A DNA stretch of 56,617 bases from Fodinibius salipaludis (GTDB lineage: Bacteria; Bacteroidota; Rhodothermia; Balneolales; Balneolaceae). Under the pieces are notes generated by a model. The model was not told the DNA's origin, searched no databases, and saw nothing but the letters and a program-made list of their open reading frames with translations. Where the stretch lies: assembly GCF_002287075.1 (NCBI RefSeq), contig NZ_NSKE01000014.1, positions 1-56,617 of the forward strand, written 5' to 3'. Position numbers and translations under genes: made by a program. Positions 15,299 to 27,025 of this stretch are shown here, one piece after another; the first letter of the stretch is position 1, and the number at the start of each line of letters is the position of its first letter.

Positions 15299-15745
15299 TT
15301 ACTCTTGTAAGCCTAACTTTTTGCAGATACTGCTGAGTTGTTCCAGTTCTTCGTCGGAAAGTACCTCAAACTCTTTTTTTATGCGTGCCAGATGTTTAGG
15401 AAAGTAATCAGATATAAACTTTTCTCCCTCATCGGTAAGATGAATTAACATTGAGCGCCGATCCTTAGGATCTTGGTGACGTTCAACCCAGCCGCTCTTT
15501 TCGAGGTTATCGATGACAAGGGTAATATTACCGCCGCTTTTAAGAAGTTTTTTTCCCAGTGCTTTTTGATTTAACGGGCCCAGGTGTAGCAGTGCTTCTA
15601 ACACCCCAAACTGGCTGATGGTTAATCCAACATCACTGAGCTGTCGGTTCAACCGATTATTTATGGAGTCGGTGGCACGCATTAACTTGATAAATGCGTT
15701 CAGGGTTTTCTCTTCTCGATCACTGCCTTGGTAGTGCGTACCCAT
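15299..15745 (-). CDS. MarR-family transcriptional regulator
   Basis: A 148-residue winged-helix protein. It has a dimerisation helix (LNAFIKLMRATDSINNRLNRQLSDVGLTISQFGVLEAL), the HTH LNQKALGKKLLKSGGNITLVIDNLEKSGWVERHQDP and the wing signature DPKDRRSMLIHLTDEGEKF, a clear MarR fold. MarR proteins usually repress their own and neighbouring genes and respond to small aromatic or oxidant ligands. Neither neighbour is an obvious target: it converges with the LolE-like gene with one base between the stops, and xth lies 74 bases downstream of its start in the opposite sense of reading. Ligand and regulon are unknown. Confidence 0.92.
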   Translation of the reverse strand: MGTHYQGSDREEKTLNAFIKLMRATDSINNRLNRQLSDVGLTISQFGVLEALLHLGPLNQKALGKKLLKSGGNITLVIDNLEKSGWVERHQDPKDRRSMLIHLTDEGEKFISDYFPKHLARIKKEFEVLSDEELEQLSSICKKLGLQE

Positions 15746-15819
15746 AATTTTAATCCTAAATTATTGAATATTGAATGACATGCAGTGATAAATATATGGG
15801 TTAGAGAATGGGAAAGCCA

Positions 15820-16587
15820 TTAAAGGTTATAACTTATTGTAACGGGGGCGTGGTCCGATAAATCCCATTTCATTTCAATAACCGCTTCTTCTGCGGCATC
15901 CAGCATATTTGGACAGCTCATGTGATAATCAATGCGCCAGCCTTTGTTCCGCTCTTTGGATGCTGCCCGATAGCTCCACCAGCTGTATAGATCTTCTTCG
16001 TCTTCGTGCAGACTTCGATACACATCCTCAAAACCAGTTTGCAACAGTCGTGTTACCCATTCTCGTTCTTCAGGTAAAAATCCGGAGGTGTTTTTATTAC
16101 GCTTCGGGTTATGAATATCGATGGCTTTATGACAGATGTTGTAATCTCCACACATTACGACCGGTTTGTCTTCGGATAGAAATTTTTGTGCAAAGGGGAG
16201 AAAGTAATCCAGAAACTCCATCTTTAGTTCCTGACGTTCATCGCCGGTGGTGCCACTGGGAGCATAAATAGAGAATACGTAGAGATCCTCAAACTCTGCC
16301 ATCATTACACGTCCCTCGCTGTCAACCCAATTTATCCCCATTCCTTTTTCTATGCGGATGGGTTTCTGCTTTGATAAAATACCCACGCCTGAATACCCTT
16401 TTTTCTCTGCGGTATGATAAGCCTCATGATAATTCAACTTTTGAATCGGTCCCGGAACCTGATGTTCCATAGCCCGTAATTCTTGCAGGCAGATAATATC
16501 GGGATCGGTTTGATCTATCCAATCGGTAAAGCCGTGGCGATGTGCCGCACGAATTCCATTAACGTTTAGAGATGAGATTTTAAGCAT
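15820..16587 (-). CDS. xth: Exodeoxyribonuclease III
   Basis: A 255-residue endonuclease/exonuclease/phosphatase-fold enzyme of base-excision repair (AP endonuclease and 3' phosphatase). Catalytic segments visible: ISSLNVNGIRAAHRHGF (Asn), IICLQELRA (metal Glu), VMCGDYNICHKAIDIHNPKRN (Asp and Asn), WRIDYHMSC and the final LSDHAPVTISY with the Asp-His pair. Length is normal for the ExoA/XthA group. The ATG at 16587 opens MLKISSLNVNG, the usual start of the family. It has no tight operon partner; a MarR gene follows on the same strand after 74 bases. Confidence 0.95.
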   Translation of the reverse strand: MLKISSLNVNGIRAAHRHGFTDWIDQTDPDIICLQELRAMEHQVPGPIQKLNYHEAYHTAEKKGYSGVGILSKQKPIRIEKGMGINWVDSEGRVMMAEFEDLYVFSIYAPSGTTGDERQELKMEFLDYFLPFAQKFLSEDKPVVMCGDYNICHKAIDIHNPKRNKNTSGFLPEEREWVTRLLQTGFEDVYRSLHEDEEDLYSWWSYRAASKERNKGWRIDYHMSCPNMLDAAEEAVIEMKWDLSDHAPVTISYNL

Positions 16588-16651
16588 GGAATAAAGGCAG
16601 TTACTTATTTAAGATTAGCAGTCTTTTTATGAAATATAATTGTATTACCGG

Positions 16652-17113
16652 AGTGAAAAGCGAGAAGCAAGAAGTTATGTAAGGATTTGTGTATCAAGAG
16701 GTCCTACTTAATAAATGGGAACTAAACTTTAGCTTATGTTAGATTTAAGTCACAAAAAGATGATTATCTGGAAAAAGGGAATAGCGTTAATAAAAACGAT
16801 TTATCAGGTTACGGAAAATTTTCCCAACGAAGAGAAATTTGGTCTTGTAAGTCAGCTCAGGAGAGCTGCTGTCTCCGTTATTTCTAATATTTCAGAAGGA
16901 GAAGCCCGAAAGACAAGCAAAGAGAAACGAAGATTCTACGAAATTGCTTGTGCCTCTTTAGTTGAAGTTGATGCCCAAATTGAAATATCACTTGAGCTTG
17001 GTTTTATTAAAAAAGATGATATAAAAGAACTTTCAGACTTGTTAAATGAGTGTTTTGCAATGCTATCAAAACTTAAAACAAGTAGATAGTTTGTTTCTTC
17101 TTGCTTTTCACTT
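16652..17113. repeat. Inverted purine-rich repeats flanking the four-helix-bundle gene
   Basis: Left copy 16652-16674 reads AGTGAAAAGCGAGAAGCAAG and on; right copy 17097-17113 reads CTTCTTGCTTTTCACTT, the complement of AAGTGAAAAGCAAGAAG. The right copy lacks the GAGAAGC insertion. They bracket a single small gene and nothing else, and the right copy touches the tyrS stop. This suggests the gene was inserted as a unit. Confidence 0.5.
16736..17089 (+). CDS. Four-helix-bundle protein (S23/IVP family)
   Basis: A 117-residue protein of the family first described from 23S rRNA intervening sequences. Features: IWKKGIALIKTIYQVTENFPNEEKFGLVSQLRRAAVSVISNISEGEARKTSKEKRRFYEIACASLVEVDAQIEISLELGFI, that is, the conserved FP-x-E-E-x-FGL-x-x-QLRRAA-x-S-x-x-x-NI-x-EG core. 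The fold is a bundle that pentamerises; the function is not known, though RNA binding or a link to diversity-generating retroelements has been proposed for relatives. It lies alone between inverted repeats and opposite in direction to its neighbours. There is no rRNA gene nearby, so it is not here an rRNA insertion. Confidence 0.9.
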   Translation: MLDLSHKKMIIWKKGIALIKTIYQVTENFPNEEKFGLVSQLRRAAVSVISNISEGEARKTSKEKRRFYEIACASLVEVDAQIEISLELGFIKKDDIKELSDLLNECFAMLSKLKTSR

Positions 17114-17114
17114 C

Positions 17115-18329
17115 TTACTTAGACTTCACAATTGCATAATTACGCTTCCCTACCTTCAACGTAAATTCAGTATCATCTGCAAAAGTCACGCTGTATCCCT
17201 TGTCGGAAATCTTCTCATCATCAATAGAAATACCGCCTTGTTTGATCAGGCGCTTTGTTTGTCCGTTACTGTCTGTAAAACCGGCATCCGAAACAATATC
17301 CAGCAGGCGAACTTCGGTACCCGGCTCATATTCCAGGGTAGGGGCATCGTCGGGAATTTCATCACCAACAACTGTTTTTTCGAAGTGTTCACGAGCGGCT
17401 TTGGCAGCTTCCTCACCGTGATACATGCGGGTAATCACCAGCGCTAATTCGTGCTTGGTATTACGCGGATCTTTTTCTGCTTTCTCTTGGTACTTAGGCA
17501 GCTTATCTACATCAATATCCGAAAGGAGTTCAAACCATGAGTAGATCAGATCATCGGGAATTGATAGCACCTTTCCATACATATCATTAGCATCTTCGGT
17601 AATGCCGATGTAGTTGTCGTAAGACTTAGACATTTTTTTGGTACCGTCGGTGCCTACCAACAAAGGCATCATTAAGGCAATTTGGGGCTCCTGCCCGTCA
17701 TCTTTTTGAAGTTCGCGCCCTACGAGTAGATTAAACTTTTGATCGGTGCCGCCGAGTTCCACATCTGATTGCAGGTGGACGGAATCCTGCCCCTGGGCCA
17801 GCGGATAAAGAAATTCGTGCAGCGAAATCGGCTCATTATTTTCGTAGCGCTTGGAGAAATCGTCACGCTCAATCATTCGTGCAACCGTCAGTTTAGAGGT
17901 TAATTTAATAACATCCTGGAAGTTCATTTCTCCCAACCACTCCGAGTTATAAACGATAGTGGTTTTATCTTCATCTAAAATCTTTGTCGCCTGATCGAGA
18001 TATGTTTTGGCATTTTCTTTGATTTCTTCTGGAGATAGCGCCGGACGCGTTTCATTTTGCCCGGTGGGATCACCAATTAACGCTGTAAAATCTCCGATAA
18101 TAAGAATGGCTTCATGACCGAGATCCTGAAACTGCCGCAGTTTGCGCAGAATTACTGAATGTCCCAGGTGAAGATCGGGACGGGTGGGATCGCAACCCAG
18201 CTTAATCTTAAGAGGTTTTTCTTCTTTTTTAGATTTTTTGAGCTTTTCGACAAGCTCTTCTTCAGGTACAATTTCAACCGTACCTCTTCTAATAACATCT
18301 AATTGTTCGTCAACTGGTAAAAAATTCAT
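17115..18329 (-). CDS. tyrS: Tyrosyl-tRNA synthetase
   Basis: A 404-residue class I synthetase that charges tRNA-Tyr. The HIGH-like signature is PDLHLGH (54-57 HLGH), [12 protein letters not shown] follows at about 79-90, and the second signature KMSKS is at 232-236 in [16 protein letters not shown]-terminal S4 RNA-binding domain covers about 335-400 ([35 protein letters not shown]). The KMSKS rather than KFGKS form and the length put it in the TyrRS type 2 (TyrZ-like) group. It starts 5 bases after the cvpA stop, as third gene of yqeY-cvpA-tyrS. No T-box leader is seen, as expected for an internal operon gene. Confidence 0.96.
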   Translation of the reverse strand: MNFLPVDEQLDVIRRGTVEIVPEEELVEKLKKSKKEEKPLKIKLGCDPTRPDLHLGHSVILRKLRQFQDLGHEAILIIGDFTALIGDPTGQNETRPALSPEEIKENAKTYLDQATKILDEDKTTIVYNSEWLGEMNFQDVIKLTSKLTVARMIERDDFSKRYENNEPISLHEFLYPLAQGQDSVHLQSDVELGGTDQKFNLLVGRELQKDDGQEPQIALMMPLLVGTDGTKKMSKSYDNYIGITEDANDMYGKVLSIPDDLIYSWFELLSDIDVDKLPKYQEKAEKDPRNTKHELALVITRMYHGEEAAKAAREHFEKTVVGDEIPDDAPTLEYEPGTEVRLLDIVSDAGFTDSNGQTKRLIKQGGISIDDEKISDKGYSVTFADDTEFTLKVGKRNYAIVKSK

Positions 18330-18334
18330 AAAAG

Positions 18335-18901
18335 TTAAGAATTGCTCTGTTCTAAAAAGGGAAAGTTTTCAATTGGATTATATTGCTCGAGTGTCTTCTG
18401 GACGGTCGTGGAAAAATCTTCGGCACCGGGATATACAGTAGCTACCGCATCATAAGCCCAAGGTGCCAGATAGATAATATAAGGATAGGTTGCTGAATTT
18501 TGTCGGGATTCTTCAGAAGGGATACTAAAACCAGCAAGGATTAATAGAATAGCACTGATTACGATACCGCTTTTTAAAAAGCCGAATGCAGCCCCTGCAA
18601 TGCGATTAATAAAATTCAGCTTAATGGTTTCTAAAAACTTTTTGCTTAAAAATGCCGCAAGGTGTACCAGTGATAGTGTGCCAACAAAAATGATGATGGC
18701 CGAAATAAAAGGGACAAAAGAAGCTCCTTCTTCAAAAAGCGGATTGATTGCTGTAGCAAGAGGATCCATATATTGGAAGGTGAGAAAAACGCCTAAGATA
18801 ATACCTACAATGCTGAGCACTTCCTTGATGATTCCGTTTGCAAATCCACTGTAAGCGAAATAAACAATAGGAATCAGGATTAGGAAATCAATCAGATTCA
18901 T
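18335..18901 (-). CDS. CvpA-family membrane protein
   Basis: A 188-residue inner-membrane protein with four predicted helices: about 1-20 ([23 protein letters not shown]), 25-46 ([17 protein letters not shown]), 62-86 ([23 protein letters not shown]) and 102-126 ([22 protein letters not shown]). The GxxxGxxKE start ([18 protein letters not shown]) and the later GxxxGxxxG segment are the CvpA signature. CvpA is linked to colicin V production and bile or envelope stress; its molecular role is not settled. It is the middle gene of the yqeY-cvpA-tyrS operon with 5-11 base gaps. Confidence 0.87.
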   Translation of the reverse strand: MNLIDFLILIPIVYFAYSGFANGIIKEVLSIVGIILGVFLTFQYMDPLATAINPLFEEGASFVPFISAIIIFVGTLSLVHLAAFLSKKFLETIKLNFINRIAGAAFGFLKSGIVISAILLILAGFSIPSEESRQNSATYPYIIYLAPWAYDAVATVYPGAEDFSTTVQKTLEQYNPIENFPFLEQSNS

Positions 18902-18912
18902 AGGAGCGGAAT

Positions 18913-19368
18913 TTAGGAAAGTTCTTCTTTAACAACCTTGCTTACTACAGATCCTTCGGCCTTTCCTTTCAGTTCTTGCATCAATACGCCCATAACTTGT
19001 CCCATATCAGATATATCTTCGGCGCCAAGCTCTTCAATCTTTTCTTTAGCTATATCGCGTACTTCCTCCTCAGAAAGCATTTCCGGGAGATAGGAGTTTA
19101 TGATCTCCACCTCATCTTTTTCGGCATCGGCCAGATCATTACGATCGCCTTTCTCAAACTGCTCTATAGATTCCTTTCTTTGTTTGACGGCTTTCATGAG
19201 CACTTCAATAGTTTGCTCGTCAGAGAGTTCTCCTTCACCACCTTTGCGTTCGCTAATTTCCCGCTCCAATAGTTTCGACTTTAGGGATCGGAGAACACGC
19301 AGTTTATCCTGCTCCTTATCTTTCATCGCCTGTTTTAGGTCGGCCATGATTTTGTCTTTGATAGCCAT
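18913..19368 (-). CDS. yqeY: GatB/YqeY domain protein
   Basis: A 151-residue stand-alone YqeY protein: N-terminal helical domain (IMADLKQAMKDKEQDKLRVLRSLKSKLLEREIS) and C-terminal helices (INSYLPEMLSEEEVRDIAKEKIEELGAEDISDMGQVMGVLMQELKGKAEGSVVSKVV) matching the tail domain of GatB, which recognises tRNA in the amidotransferase. The YLPxxLSEEE and DMGxVMGxLMxxxKGxADG motifs are clear. It may help tRNA-dependent amidation or have another tRNA role; not proven. It leads the operon with cvpA and tyrS, starting 43 bases past the terminator of the ribosomal-protein operon. Confidence 0.92.
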   Translation of the reverse strand: MAIKDKIMADLKQAMKDKEQDKLRVLRSLKSKLLEREISERKGGEGELSDEQTIEVLMKAVKQRKESIEQFEKGDRNDLADAEKDEVEIINSYLPEMLSEEEVRDIAKEKIEELGAEDISDMGQVMGVLMQELKGKAEGSVVSKVVKEELS

Positions 19369-19410
19369 AAAAAACGGTTTTATAATTGTTGAAGGTCAAA
19401 TAAACTCATA

Positions 19411-19450
19411 AAAAAAGGCTCCACCCACGCATGCGGATGCAACCTTTTTA
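19411..19450 (-). terminator. Terminator of the rpmB-rpmG-DUF4295 operon
   Basis: On the minus strand AAAAAGG and CCTTTTTT close a stem whose inner part CATCCGC/GCGGGTG-like arms (with G-U pairs, loop ATGC) is strong, trailed by TTTTTTATG. It lies 20 bases after the DUF4295 stop and before the yqeY start. Confidence 0.85.
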
Positions 19451-19469
19451 TCAAATAAAGAAAAAATGT

Positions 19470-19637
19470 TTAGTCTTTATTCTCGTTGATAAAGTCCCGC
19501 ACGTTTTCTTCATCGATAATGGCTTCCTTGTAACCATACTTATTGTTAGCTGTTTTTTGAGCTACAATAACTTTGGCCATTCGCCGGTCGTCCGTCTTTT
19601 GCTCTTCTTTGGTTCCGAAAGTTTTCTTCTTAGCCAT
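19470..19637 (-). CDS. DUF4295-family small protein
   Basis: A 55-residue basic protein read directly from the minus strand: it starts MAKKKTFGTKEEQKTDD, then RRMAKVIVAQKTANNKYGY and KEAIIDEENVRDFINENKD. This is the pattern of DUF4295, a small protein found almost only in Bacteroidota and relatives, immediately downstream of rpmB and rpmG. The location implies a ribosome-associated role, but no function is established. It starts 22 bases after the rpmG stop and is followed by the operon terminator. It supports the Bacteroidota/Balneolota assignment. Confidence 0.85.
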   Translation of the reverse strand: MAKKKTFGTKEEQKTDDRRMAKVIVAQKTANNKYGYKEAIIDEENVRDFINENKD

Positions 19638-19659
19638 GATGCTGGTTCTTAAGTATTAC

Positions 19660-19824
19660 TTATTTAATTTCTTTGTGAACGGTATGCTTGCGAAGAACCG
19701 GATTGTACTTTTTTAACTCCAGTCGGTCGGGAGAATTTCGCCGGTTTTTTGTAGTGTGATACCGAGACGTACCCGGTGCTTCGGTGCATTCTAAAATTAC
19801 TTGTACTCTGTTTCCTTTTGCCAT
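19660..19824 (-). CDS. rpmG: Ribosomal protein bL33
   Basis: A 54-residue bL33 read from the minus strand: [18 protein letters not shown], then [21 protein letters not shown] and [15 protein letters not shown]. The Y[20 protein letters not shown] core is diagnostic. Only one of the cysteines of the zinc form remains (Cys13), so this is the C-minus type that does not bind zinc. It lies between rpmB and DUF4295 in one operon. Confidence 0.95.
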   Translation of the reverse strand: MAKGNRVQVILECTEAPGTSRYHTTKNRRNSPDRLELKKYNPVLRKHTVHKEIK

Positions 19825-19907
19825 AATTCTTTTGTTTCTGGTTATCAGTTAGTTGTTATTTATGATGAATGGAATTCAACAACCAATAAACCTAACTGTT
19901 AACGAAC

Positions 19908-20153
19908 TTATACGTCTTTAATGAGAGTTCCTTTTTTCCGTGCTTCTTTCAGTACGGCGTGGATGCCTTTCTTATTGATTGTGCGAAGCGTTTTGGCAGA
20001 AACTTTCAGTGTAACCCACTTATCTTCCTCGGGGATATAAAACTTCTTTTTTTGCAGATTCTGCTGAAACTTATGCTTCGTTTTATTATTTGCATTTGAG
20101 GAGCGATATCCATTCTGTGCTCCTTTTCCAGTAATATCATCTTTACGTGCCAT
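19908..20153 (-). CDS. rpmB: Ribosomal protein bL28
   Basis: An 81-residue bL28 of the large subunit: DDITGKGAQNGYRSSNANNKTKHKFQQNLQKKKFYIPEEDKWVTLKVSAKTLRTINKKGI. The ITGK-x-x-x-G-x-x-x-SHANNKTKRxFxxNLQ family pattern is clear (here SSNANNKTKHKFQQNLQ). It is the first gene of rpmB-rpmG-DUF4295. No zinc-binding cysteines are present. The promoter should be in the 287 bases shared with gyrB. Confidence 0.95.
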   Translation of the reverse strand: MARKDDITGKGAQNGYRSSNANNKTKHKFQQNLQKKKFYIPEEDKWVTLKVSAKTLRTINKKGIHAVLKEARKKGTLIKDV

Positions 20154-20419
20154 AGTACGAATAAAACGTTATTTTACATTTCTCAGATAGACTGGAAAAA
20201 TAGGCTTATTCCCCAAAAAGATCAATGTTTCTTTTAGAGATATTTTTTTTACATATTAAGCCGTTCTGGGGAGAACAAAAACAGGAACTTTAGGAAGACT
20301 TCTAACAGGGGATAAATTTGATTTACGAGCATATCTCGGCTTTTGTCAATAAACCCCATCGCTTACTTTGATTTTGCCTATTTATGCCCTATTTTCAGGC
20401 GTCTTCATCATTATTTTAA

Positions 20420-22366
<1,947 letters not shown>

Positions 22367-22484
22367 ATCTAAGTGTTGGGGTGCCAAAGGTGTTGATGTT
22401 CAGCTTTGAACGTTAACACTCAAGTACTTTTAAACTTAGCCGCTTTAAGGAATCTAATTTTTAACACTGTACTAAATATTATCC

Positions 22485-24941
22485 ATGGCAAGAGATAAAA
22501 TTATACCTATTGCGATAGAAGAAGAGATGCAGTCGGCCTATATCGATTACTCGATGTCGGTTATTGTATCTCGTGCCCTGCCCGATGTTCGGGATGGCTT
22601 AAAGCCAGTTCACCGACGTATTTTATATGGGATGAGTGAGTTGGGCATGCTTCACAACAGAAATTATAAAAAGAGTGCTCGTATTGTAGGTGAGGTGCTT
22701 GGTAAGTATCACCCGCATGGTGACTCGGCCGTTTACGATTCTATTGTTCGGATGGTCCAGGATTTCTCATTGCGCTATCCATTAGTGGACGGGCAGGGGA
22801 ACTTCGGTTCTATTGACGGGGACTCTGCAGCGGCTATGCGTTATACGGAAGTTCGTATGGAACGTATCGCCGAAGAAATGCTTACGGATATCAACAAAGA
22901 AACCGTTGATTTTAATGATAACTTTGATGATACCCTGCAAGAGCCTACGGTCCTCCCGGGCATGTTGCCAAATATGCTGCTAAACGGAGCTTCGGGTATT
23001 GCGGTGGGGATGGCCACGAATATGGCACCTCACAACTTGACGGAAACCATTGACGGTATTGTTGCCTATTTGGAAAATCCCGACATCGAATGCAAGGAGC
23101 TTATGGAACATATTCCGGCTCCGGATTTCCCTACAGGTGGCATTATATACGGTTATGAAGGAGTAAAGGAAGCCTATGAAACCGGTCGTGGTAAAATCAC
23201 CCTTCGTGCTCGTTGCACAACAGAAGAGCTTCGCCACGGACGTGAACAAATTGTTATTACTGAGATTCCTTACCAGGTCAATAAAACCACCTTGGTTCAG
23301 AAGATTGCCAAGCTGGCACAAAACGAAAAGATCGATGAAATTTCTGAGATCCGTGATGAATCGGATCGTGACGGAATGCGCATTGTGGTGATACTTAAAA
23401 GAAATGCCAATACTGGTATTGTGCTCAATCAGCTGTATAAGTATACACAGATGCAGACGACCTTTGGGGTTATTAGCCTGGCTCTTGTAAAAGGGCGTCC
23501 AAAGGTGATGCCACTGAAAGAGCTTATCTATCATTATGTAGAGCATCGTATTGAAGTTATTATTCGACGTACGCTTTATGATCTGGATCAGGCGGAATCA
23601 CGAGCGCATATACTTGAAGGTCTTAAGATTGCGCTGGATGATCTGGACGAGGTGATTAAAACTATTCGAGCCTCCGACAGTCCACAGGAAGCAAACGAAG
23701 CACTACGCTCTCAATTTGCGCTTACCGATCTGCAGGCGAAAGCTATTTTGGATATGCGTTTGCAAAAGCTTACCGGACTCGAGCGCGATAAGATTGAGCT
23801 TGAATACAACGATATTGCAGAGAAAATTGCGGACTTTCGTGAGATTCTCTCCAACCGTGATCGTCAGAAGGCCATTATCAAAGATGAGCTTCTTGAGATC
23901 AAGGATCGATACGGTGATGAACGCCGTACACAAATCGTGCATTCTGCCGATGACTTCAGCGTTGAAGATATGATTGCTGATGAAGATGTAGTTGTGACTA
24001 TTTCCAACAAAGGTTTCATCAAGCGTATGCCGGTCAGCGGATATCGCCGACAGAAACGTGGTGGAAAGGGAATGAAAGGAACGACTACTAAAGATGACGA
24101 ATATGTAGAGCATCTTTTTGTAGCTACCAACCACAATTACATCCTGTTCTTTACAGAGAAAGGGCAATGTTACTGGTTAAAAGTGTATGAGATTCCCGAG
24201 GGTTCGAGAACTGCTCGCGGTCGTGCTATTGTAAATCTTATCGATATTGATAAGGATGATTCCATTAAAACATTTGTTCCGGTGAAGACCTTGGACGATG
24301 AGGAATACATCAACAACAATTACATTATCATGGCTACGAAAGAGGGCAAGGTTAAGAAAACCACCCTCGAAGCGTATAGTCGTCCGCGCCGAGACGGAAT
24401 TATTGCCATTAATATAAATGACGATGATTCATTACTTGAAGCTGCTCTTACGAATGGTGAAAGCAATATTATTCTTGCCAACAAAAAAGGACGAGCTATT
24501 CGATTCCACGAAGATGAAGTCCGGGATATGGGCCGAAATACTTCCGGGGTTAAAGGAATGGATTTGGGGAAAGATAATGAACTCGTTGATATGGTCGTTA
24601 TCAAAAATACGCACGGAGCTACCGTTCTGGCTTTATCAGAAAATGGCTATGGCAAGCGTTCGCTGGTAGAAGATTATCGCGAGCAGAGCCGTGGTGGAAA
24701 AGGAGTGATCACGCTTAAAGTCACGAAAAAGACTGGTGATCTTATCGCGCTTAAAGATGTCTCGGATAAGGATGACCTGATGGTTATTACCGAAGGTGGT
24801 AAAGTAATCCGGATGAGTTGTGATGGTATTCGGACCATGGGCAGAAATACCCAAGGGGTCCGTGTTATGCGTCTCGACACGGAAGGAAAAATTGCTGCCG
24901 TAACCCGAGTCGTTAACGAAGAGGAAGACGAAACGGTGTAG
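22485..24941 (+). CDS. gyrA: DNA gyrase subunit A
   Basis: An 818-residue subunit that cuts and rejoins DNA. The catalytic tyrosine is Tyr120 in [13 protein letters not shown]. The quinolone region reads [13 protein letters not shown] with Ser81 and Asp85, the sensitive residues at the E. coli 83 and 87 positions. The GyrA box QKRGGKG at 523-529 (consensus QRRGGKG) marks the C-terminal wrapping domain and separates it from ParC. The blades [29 protein letters not shown] and similar follow. The end is the acidic tail [10 protein letters not shown]. Downstream is a strong terminator shared with ldh. Confidence 0.97.
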   Translation: MARDKIIPIAIEEEMQSAYIDYSMSVIVSRALPDVRDGLKPVHRRILYGMSELGMLHNRNYKKSARIVGEVLGKYHPHGDSAVYDSIVRMVQDFSLRYPLVDGQGNFGSIDGDSAAAMRYTEVRMERIAEEMLTDINKETVDFNDNFDDTLQEPTVLPGMLPNMLLNGASGIAVGMATNMAPHNLTETIDGIVAYLENPDIECKELMEHIPAPDFPTGGIIYGYEGVKEAYETGRGKITLRARCTTEELRHGREQIVITEIPYQVNKTTLVQKIAKLAQNEKIDEISEIRDESDRDGMRIVVILKRNANTGIVLNQLYKYTQMQTTFGVISLALVKGRPKVMPLKELIYHYVEHRIEVIIRRTLYDLDQAESRAHILEGLKIALDDLDEVIKTIRASDSPQEANEALRSQFALTDLQAKAILDMRLQKLTGLERDKIELEYNDIAEKIADFREILSNRDRQKAIIKDELLEIKDRYGDERRTQIVHSADDFSVEDMIADEDVVVTISNKGFIKRMPVSGYRRQKRGGKGMKGTTTKDDEYVEHLFVATNHNYILFFTEKGQCYWLKVYEIPEGSRTARGRAIVNLIDIDKDDSIKTFVPVKTLDDEEYINNNYIIMATKEGKVKKTTLEAYSRPRRDGIIAININDDDSLLEAALTNGESNIILANKKGRAIRFHEDEVRDMGRNTSGVKGMDLGKDNELVDMVVIKNTHGATVLALSENGYGKRSLVEDYREQSRGGKGVITLKVTKKTGDLIALKDVSDKDDLMVITEGGKVIRMSCDGIRTMGRNTQGVRVMRLDTEGKIAAVTRVVNEEEDETV

Positions 24942-24973
24942 CAACTAACCTCTCTTTATAAACTTTTAAATTG

Positions 24974-25009
24974 AACCCTGTCAGAGTGAGAATTCTGACA
25001 GGGTTTTTA
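24974..25009. terminator. Bidirectional terminator between gyrA and ldh
   Basis: AACCCTGTCAGA and TCTGACAGGGTT form a 12-bp stem around an 8-base loop, followed by TTTTATTTT. It ends gyrA transcription on the plus strand. The ldh stop is 3 bases beyond, so on the minus strand the same hairpin, followed by the A/T-rich CAATTTAAAAG, may also act for ldh. Confidence 0.92.
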
Positions 25010-25011
25010 TT

Positions 25012-25962
25012 TTAATCTAACTCTTTAATTCCTGCCAAACTTTCTTTTAGAACATTTGCCGATTTAGAAAGCCCTTCTATTTCTTCGTCGGTAATATCTG
25101 GGGTAATCCGATCTTTAACCCCATCAAGGCCGATAACACTTTGGAGGCTCATGCATACATCGGTGATTCCGTATTCGTTATCCCAATACACGCTAACTGG
25201 AATCACACTTTTTTCGTCTTCTAAAATACCCTCAACGATACGCGCGATAACGACGCCAATGGCCGTATTGGTAAATCCTTTGCGTTCAATAATTTCGTAG
25301 GCGGCATTCTTAGCTTTTTGGAAGAGTGTGTCGAGCGCCTCTCTGTTATAAGGTTTGTCCATAATGGTATTATGTTCAATAGGTTTACCTCCTATATTGG
25401 CTTGACTCCAGATGGGTACTTCCGAGTCGCCATGTTCTCCAAGGATATAAGCATGTACCGATCGGGGATCAACGCCATAGTATTCGCCAAGGAGGGCACG
25501 GAAGCGGGCTGTATCCAAAAGAGTTCCGGTCCCGATAATACGATGCGGTTCCCGGGTGCTTAGTTTTTGAGAAACATAGGTGAGGATATCAACAGGGTTG
25601 GTAGCAATAATAAGAATTGCATTGGGAGCATGTTTGTCCAGCTTTGAAATGATATCCTTGAATACCGATGCATTTCTATTAAGGAGTTCAAGACGCGATT
25701 CATCTGGTGACTTTTGTCCTACTCCGGCAGTAATAATAATGACTTGGGTATGTTTAAGATCTTCATAACTACCGGAACGTACCTTCACGTTTCCAACCAA
25801 AAGCTGACCATGCATTAGATCCATGGCCTCACCTTCAGCTTTTTCTTTGTTTTGATCGACCAAGATGATTTCACTTGCAATCCGCTGATTAAAGAGGGCA
25901 TAGGCAGCGGCCACTCCTACATTTCCGGTTCCTATAATTCCCACTGTTCTTCGTTGTATCAT
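25012..25962 (-). CDS. ldh: L-lactate dehydrogenase
   Basis: A 316-residue NAD-dependent dehydrogenase of the LDH/MDH superfamily. GIIGTGNVGVAAAYAL is the Rossmann glycine motif; ATNPVDILTYVSQKLS and GTGTLLDTARFRALLGEY follow. The active-site histidine is in ILGEHGDSEVPIWS. The substrate loop reads Gln, as in VGQKSPDESRLELLNRN, which favours lactate/pyruvate over malate. It regenerates NAD during fermentation. The gene is 31 bases downstream of a WYL regulator on the same strand and may be co-transcribed with it. The gyrA terminator touches its 3' end. Confidence 0.9.
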   Translation of the reverse strand: MIQRRTVGIIGTGNVGVAAAYALFNQRIASEIILVDQNKEKAEGEAMDLMHGQLLVGNVKVRSGSYEDLKHTQVIIITAGVGQKSPDESRLELLNRNASVFKDIISKLDKHAPNAILIIATNPVDILTYVSQKLSTREPHRIIGTGTLLDTARFRALLGEYYGVDPRSVHAYILGEHGDSEVPIWSQANIGGKPIEHNTIMDKPYNREALDTLFQKAKNAAYEIIERKGFTNTAIGVVIARIVEGILEDEKSVIPVSVYWDNEYGITDVCMSLQSVIGLDGVKDRITPDITDEEIEGLSKSANVLKESLAGIKELD

Positions 25963-25993
25963 ATTATTTTATTTACAATATTCATTATATAAT

Positions 25994-26935
25994 TTAATTA
26001 TCTATCATTTCTTTTAATAATTTCTGCCTTTTTTCTAACAAAGAATCTGGAGAAATCAATTTTACATCTTTTGGAAATTGAAGTAACCATTTATTGATGA
26101 AGTCCAAGTTATCAAAATGAAACTCTATCCTAAAAAAATTAGGTTTAATTTTGTTTTTCTTAATTATTTTCGTCGGCAGATTGGCCTGAAATCGCTTTAA
26201 AGCCTTTTCATATACATCTACTATTATTTTTTCCGAACTCTCGTCAGAACGAAAAATAAGACTCTCTACGTCGATTTTGCCATATGGGACGAATTCTTTA
26301 TCTAAAATTTTGATATCCGACATGCGATCGAGCACAAAATTTCGGGTATCGTCTCTTTTGTGGGAGTGGCCAATTACATTCCAGTGGTCGCGATAAAAAA
26401 CGATTATATAGGGGTCGACTTTTCGACTACTAATTTCTTCTGTTGATTTCGCACGGTAATTAAACCGGATGGTTTTGTTTTCGGCAATAGCATTACTGAT
26501 AACATACCAATCGCCGCCTTCCATTTTTTCAGCTCCAAAATTCAGATAGGGGTCAACCACGGTTCGCTCTTCCAGCGATTCCATAAAATCGCGTAATTCA
26601 TCCGGAACCACTTCTTTTATTTTTAGCTCCACGCCCTTGGCATCTTCAATAAGTTTTTGATCTACTTGTGATTTGACAAAATTTAATCCCACCATAATAG
26701 TAGCTAATTCCTTATTGGTGAACATCAGTGGTGGAATTTTGTATCCCTGCATAATACCGTAGCCATGGTATTTATCGTGGGTCACTGGCACGTTCATTTC
26801 CGAAAGGGCATTAAAATCCCGAAAAACCGTTCTCCTGCTCACGTTAAATTTTTCAGCGATTTTATCTACAGTAATACGACTGTTGGATTGTTGAAGCATG
26901 AGGATGAGCTTCATTCTGCGTTCGGAACTGTTCAT
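25994..26935 (-). CDS. DeoR-like HTH, WYL-domain transcriptional regulator
   Basis: A 313-residue regulator. Residues 1-55 form an HTH_11 helix-turn-helix (RRMKLILMLQQSNSRITVDKIAEKFNVSRRTVFRDFNAL); the WYL domain spans about 145-225 (KTIRFNYRAKSTEEISSRKVDPYIIVFYRDHWNVIGHSHKRDDTRNFVLDRMSDI), with the YxxHWNVxGxxxxR core that is the family's ligand or nucleic-acid-binding pocket. The C-terminal WCX part follows. WYL regulators in bacteria respond to DNA damage or metabolites; some guard defence loci, but nothing like that is near. It may regulate ldh. It sits 90 bases after the rsmG stop. Confidence 0.9.
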   Translation of the reverse strand: MNSSERRMKLILMLQQSNSRITVDKIAEKFNVSRRTVFRDFNALSEMNVPVTHDKYHGYGIMQGYKIPPLMFTNKELATIMVGLNFVKSQVDQKLIEDAKGVELKIKEVVPDELRDFMESLEERTVVDPYLNFGAEKMEGGDWYVISNAIAENKTIRFNYRAKSTEEISSRKVDPYIIVFYRDHWNVIGHSHKRDDTRNFVLDRMSDIKILDKEFVPYGKIDVESLIFRSDESSEKIIVDVYEKALKRFQANLPTKIIKKNKIKPNFFRIEFHFDNLDFINKWLLQFPKDVKLISPDSLLEKRQKLLKEMIDN

Positions 26936-27025
26936 TGATTGTTGGGATAGATTTGTTTGCAGTGGATGAATGTCCCAATATAAGTGAAACCGCAGAGTTT
27001 CTCAGCGAATAAAAGAAGGGAGATG

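Noticed and set aside
22980-23546. 188-codon minus-strand frame inside gyrA
   Set aside because: Shadow of a highly conserved gene; no domain of its own.
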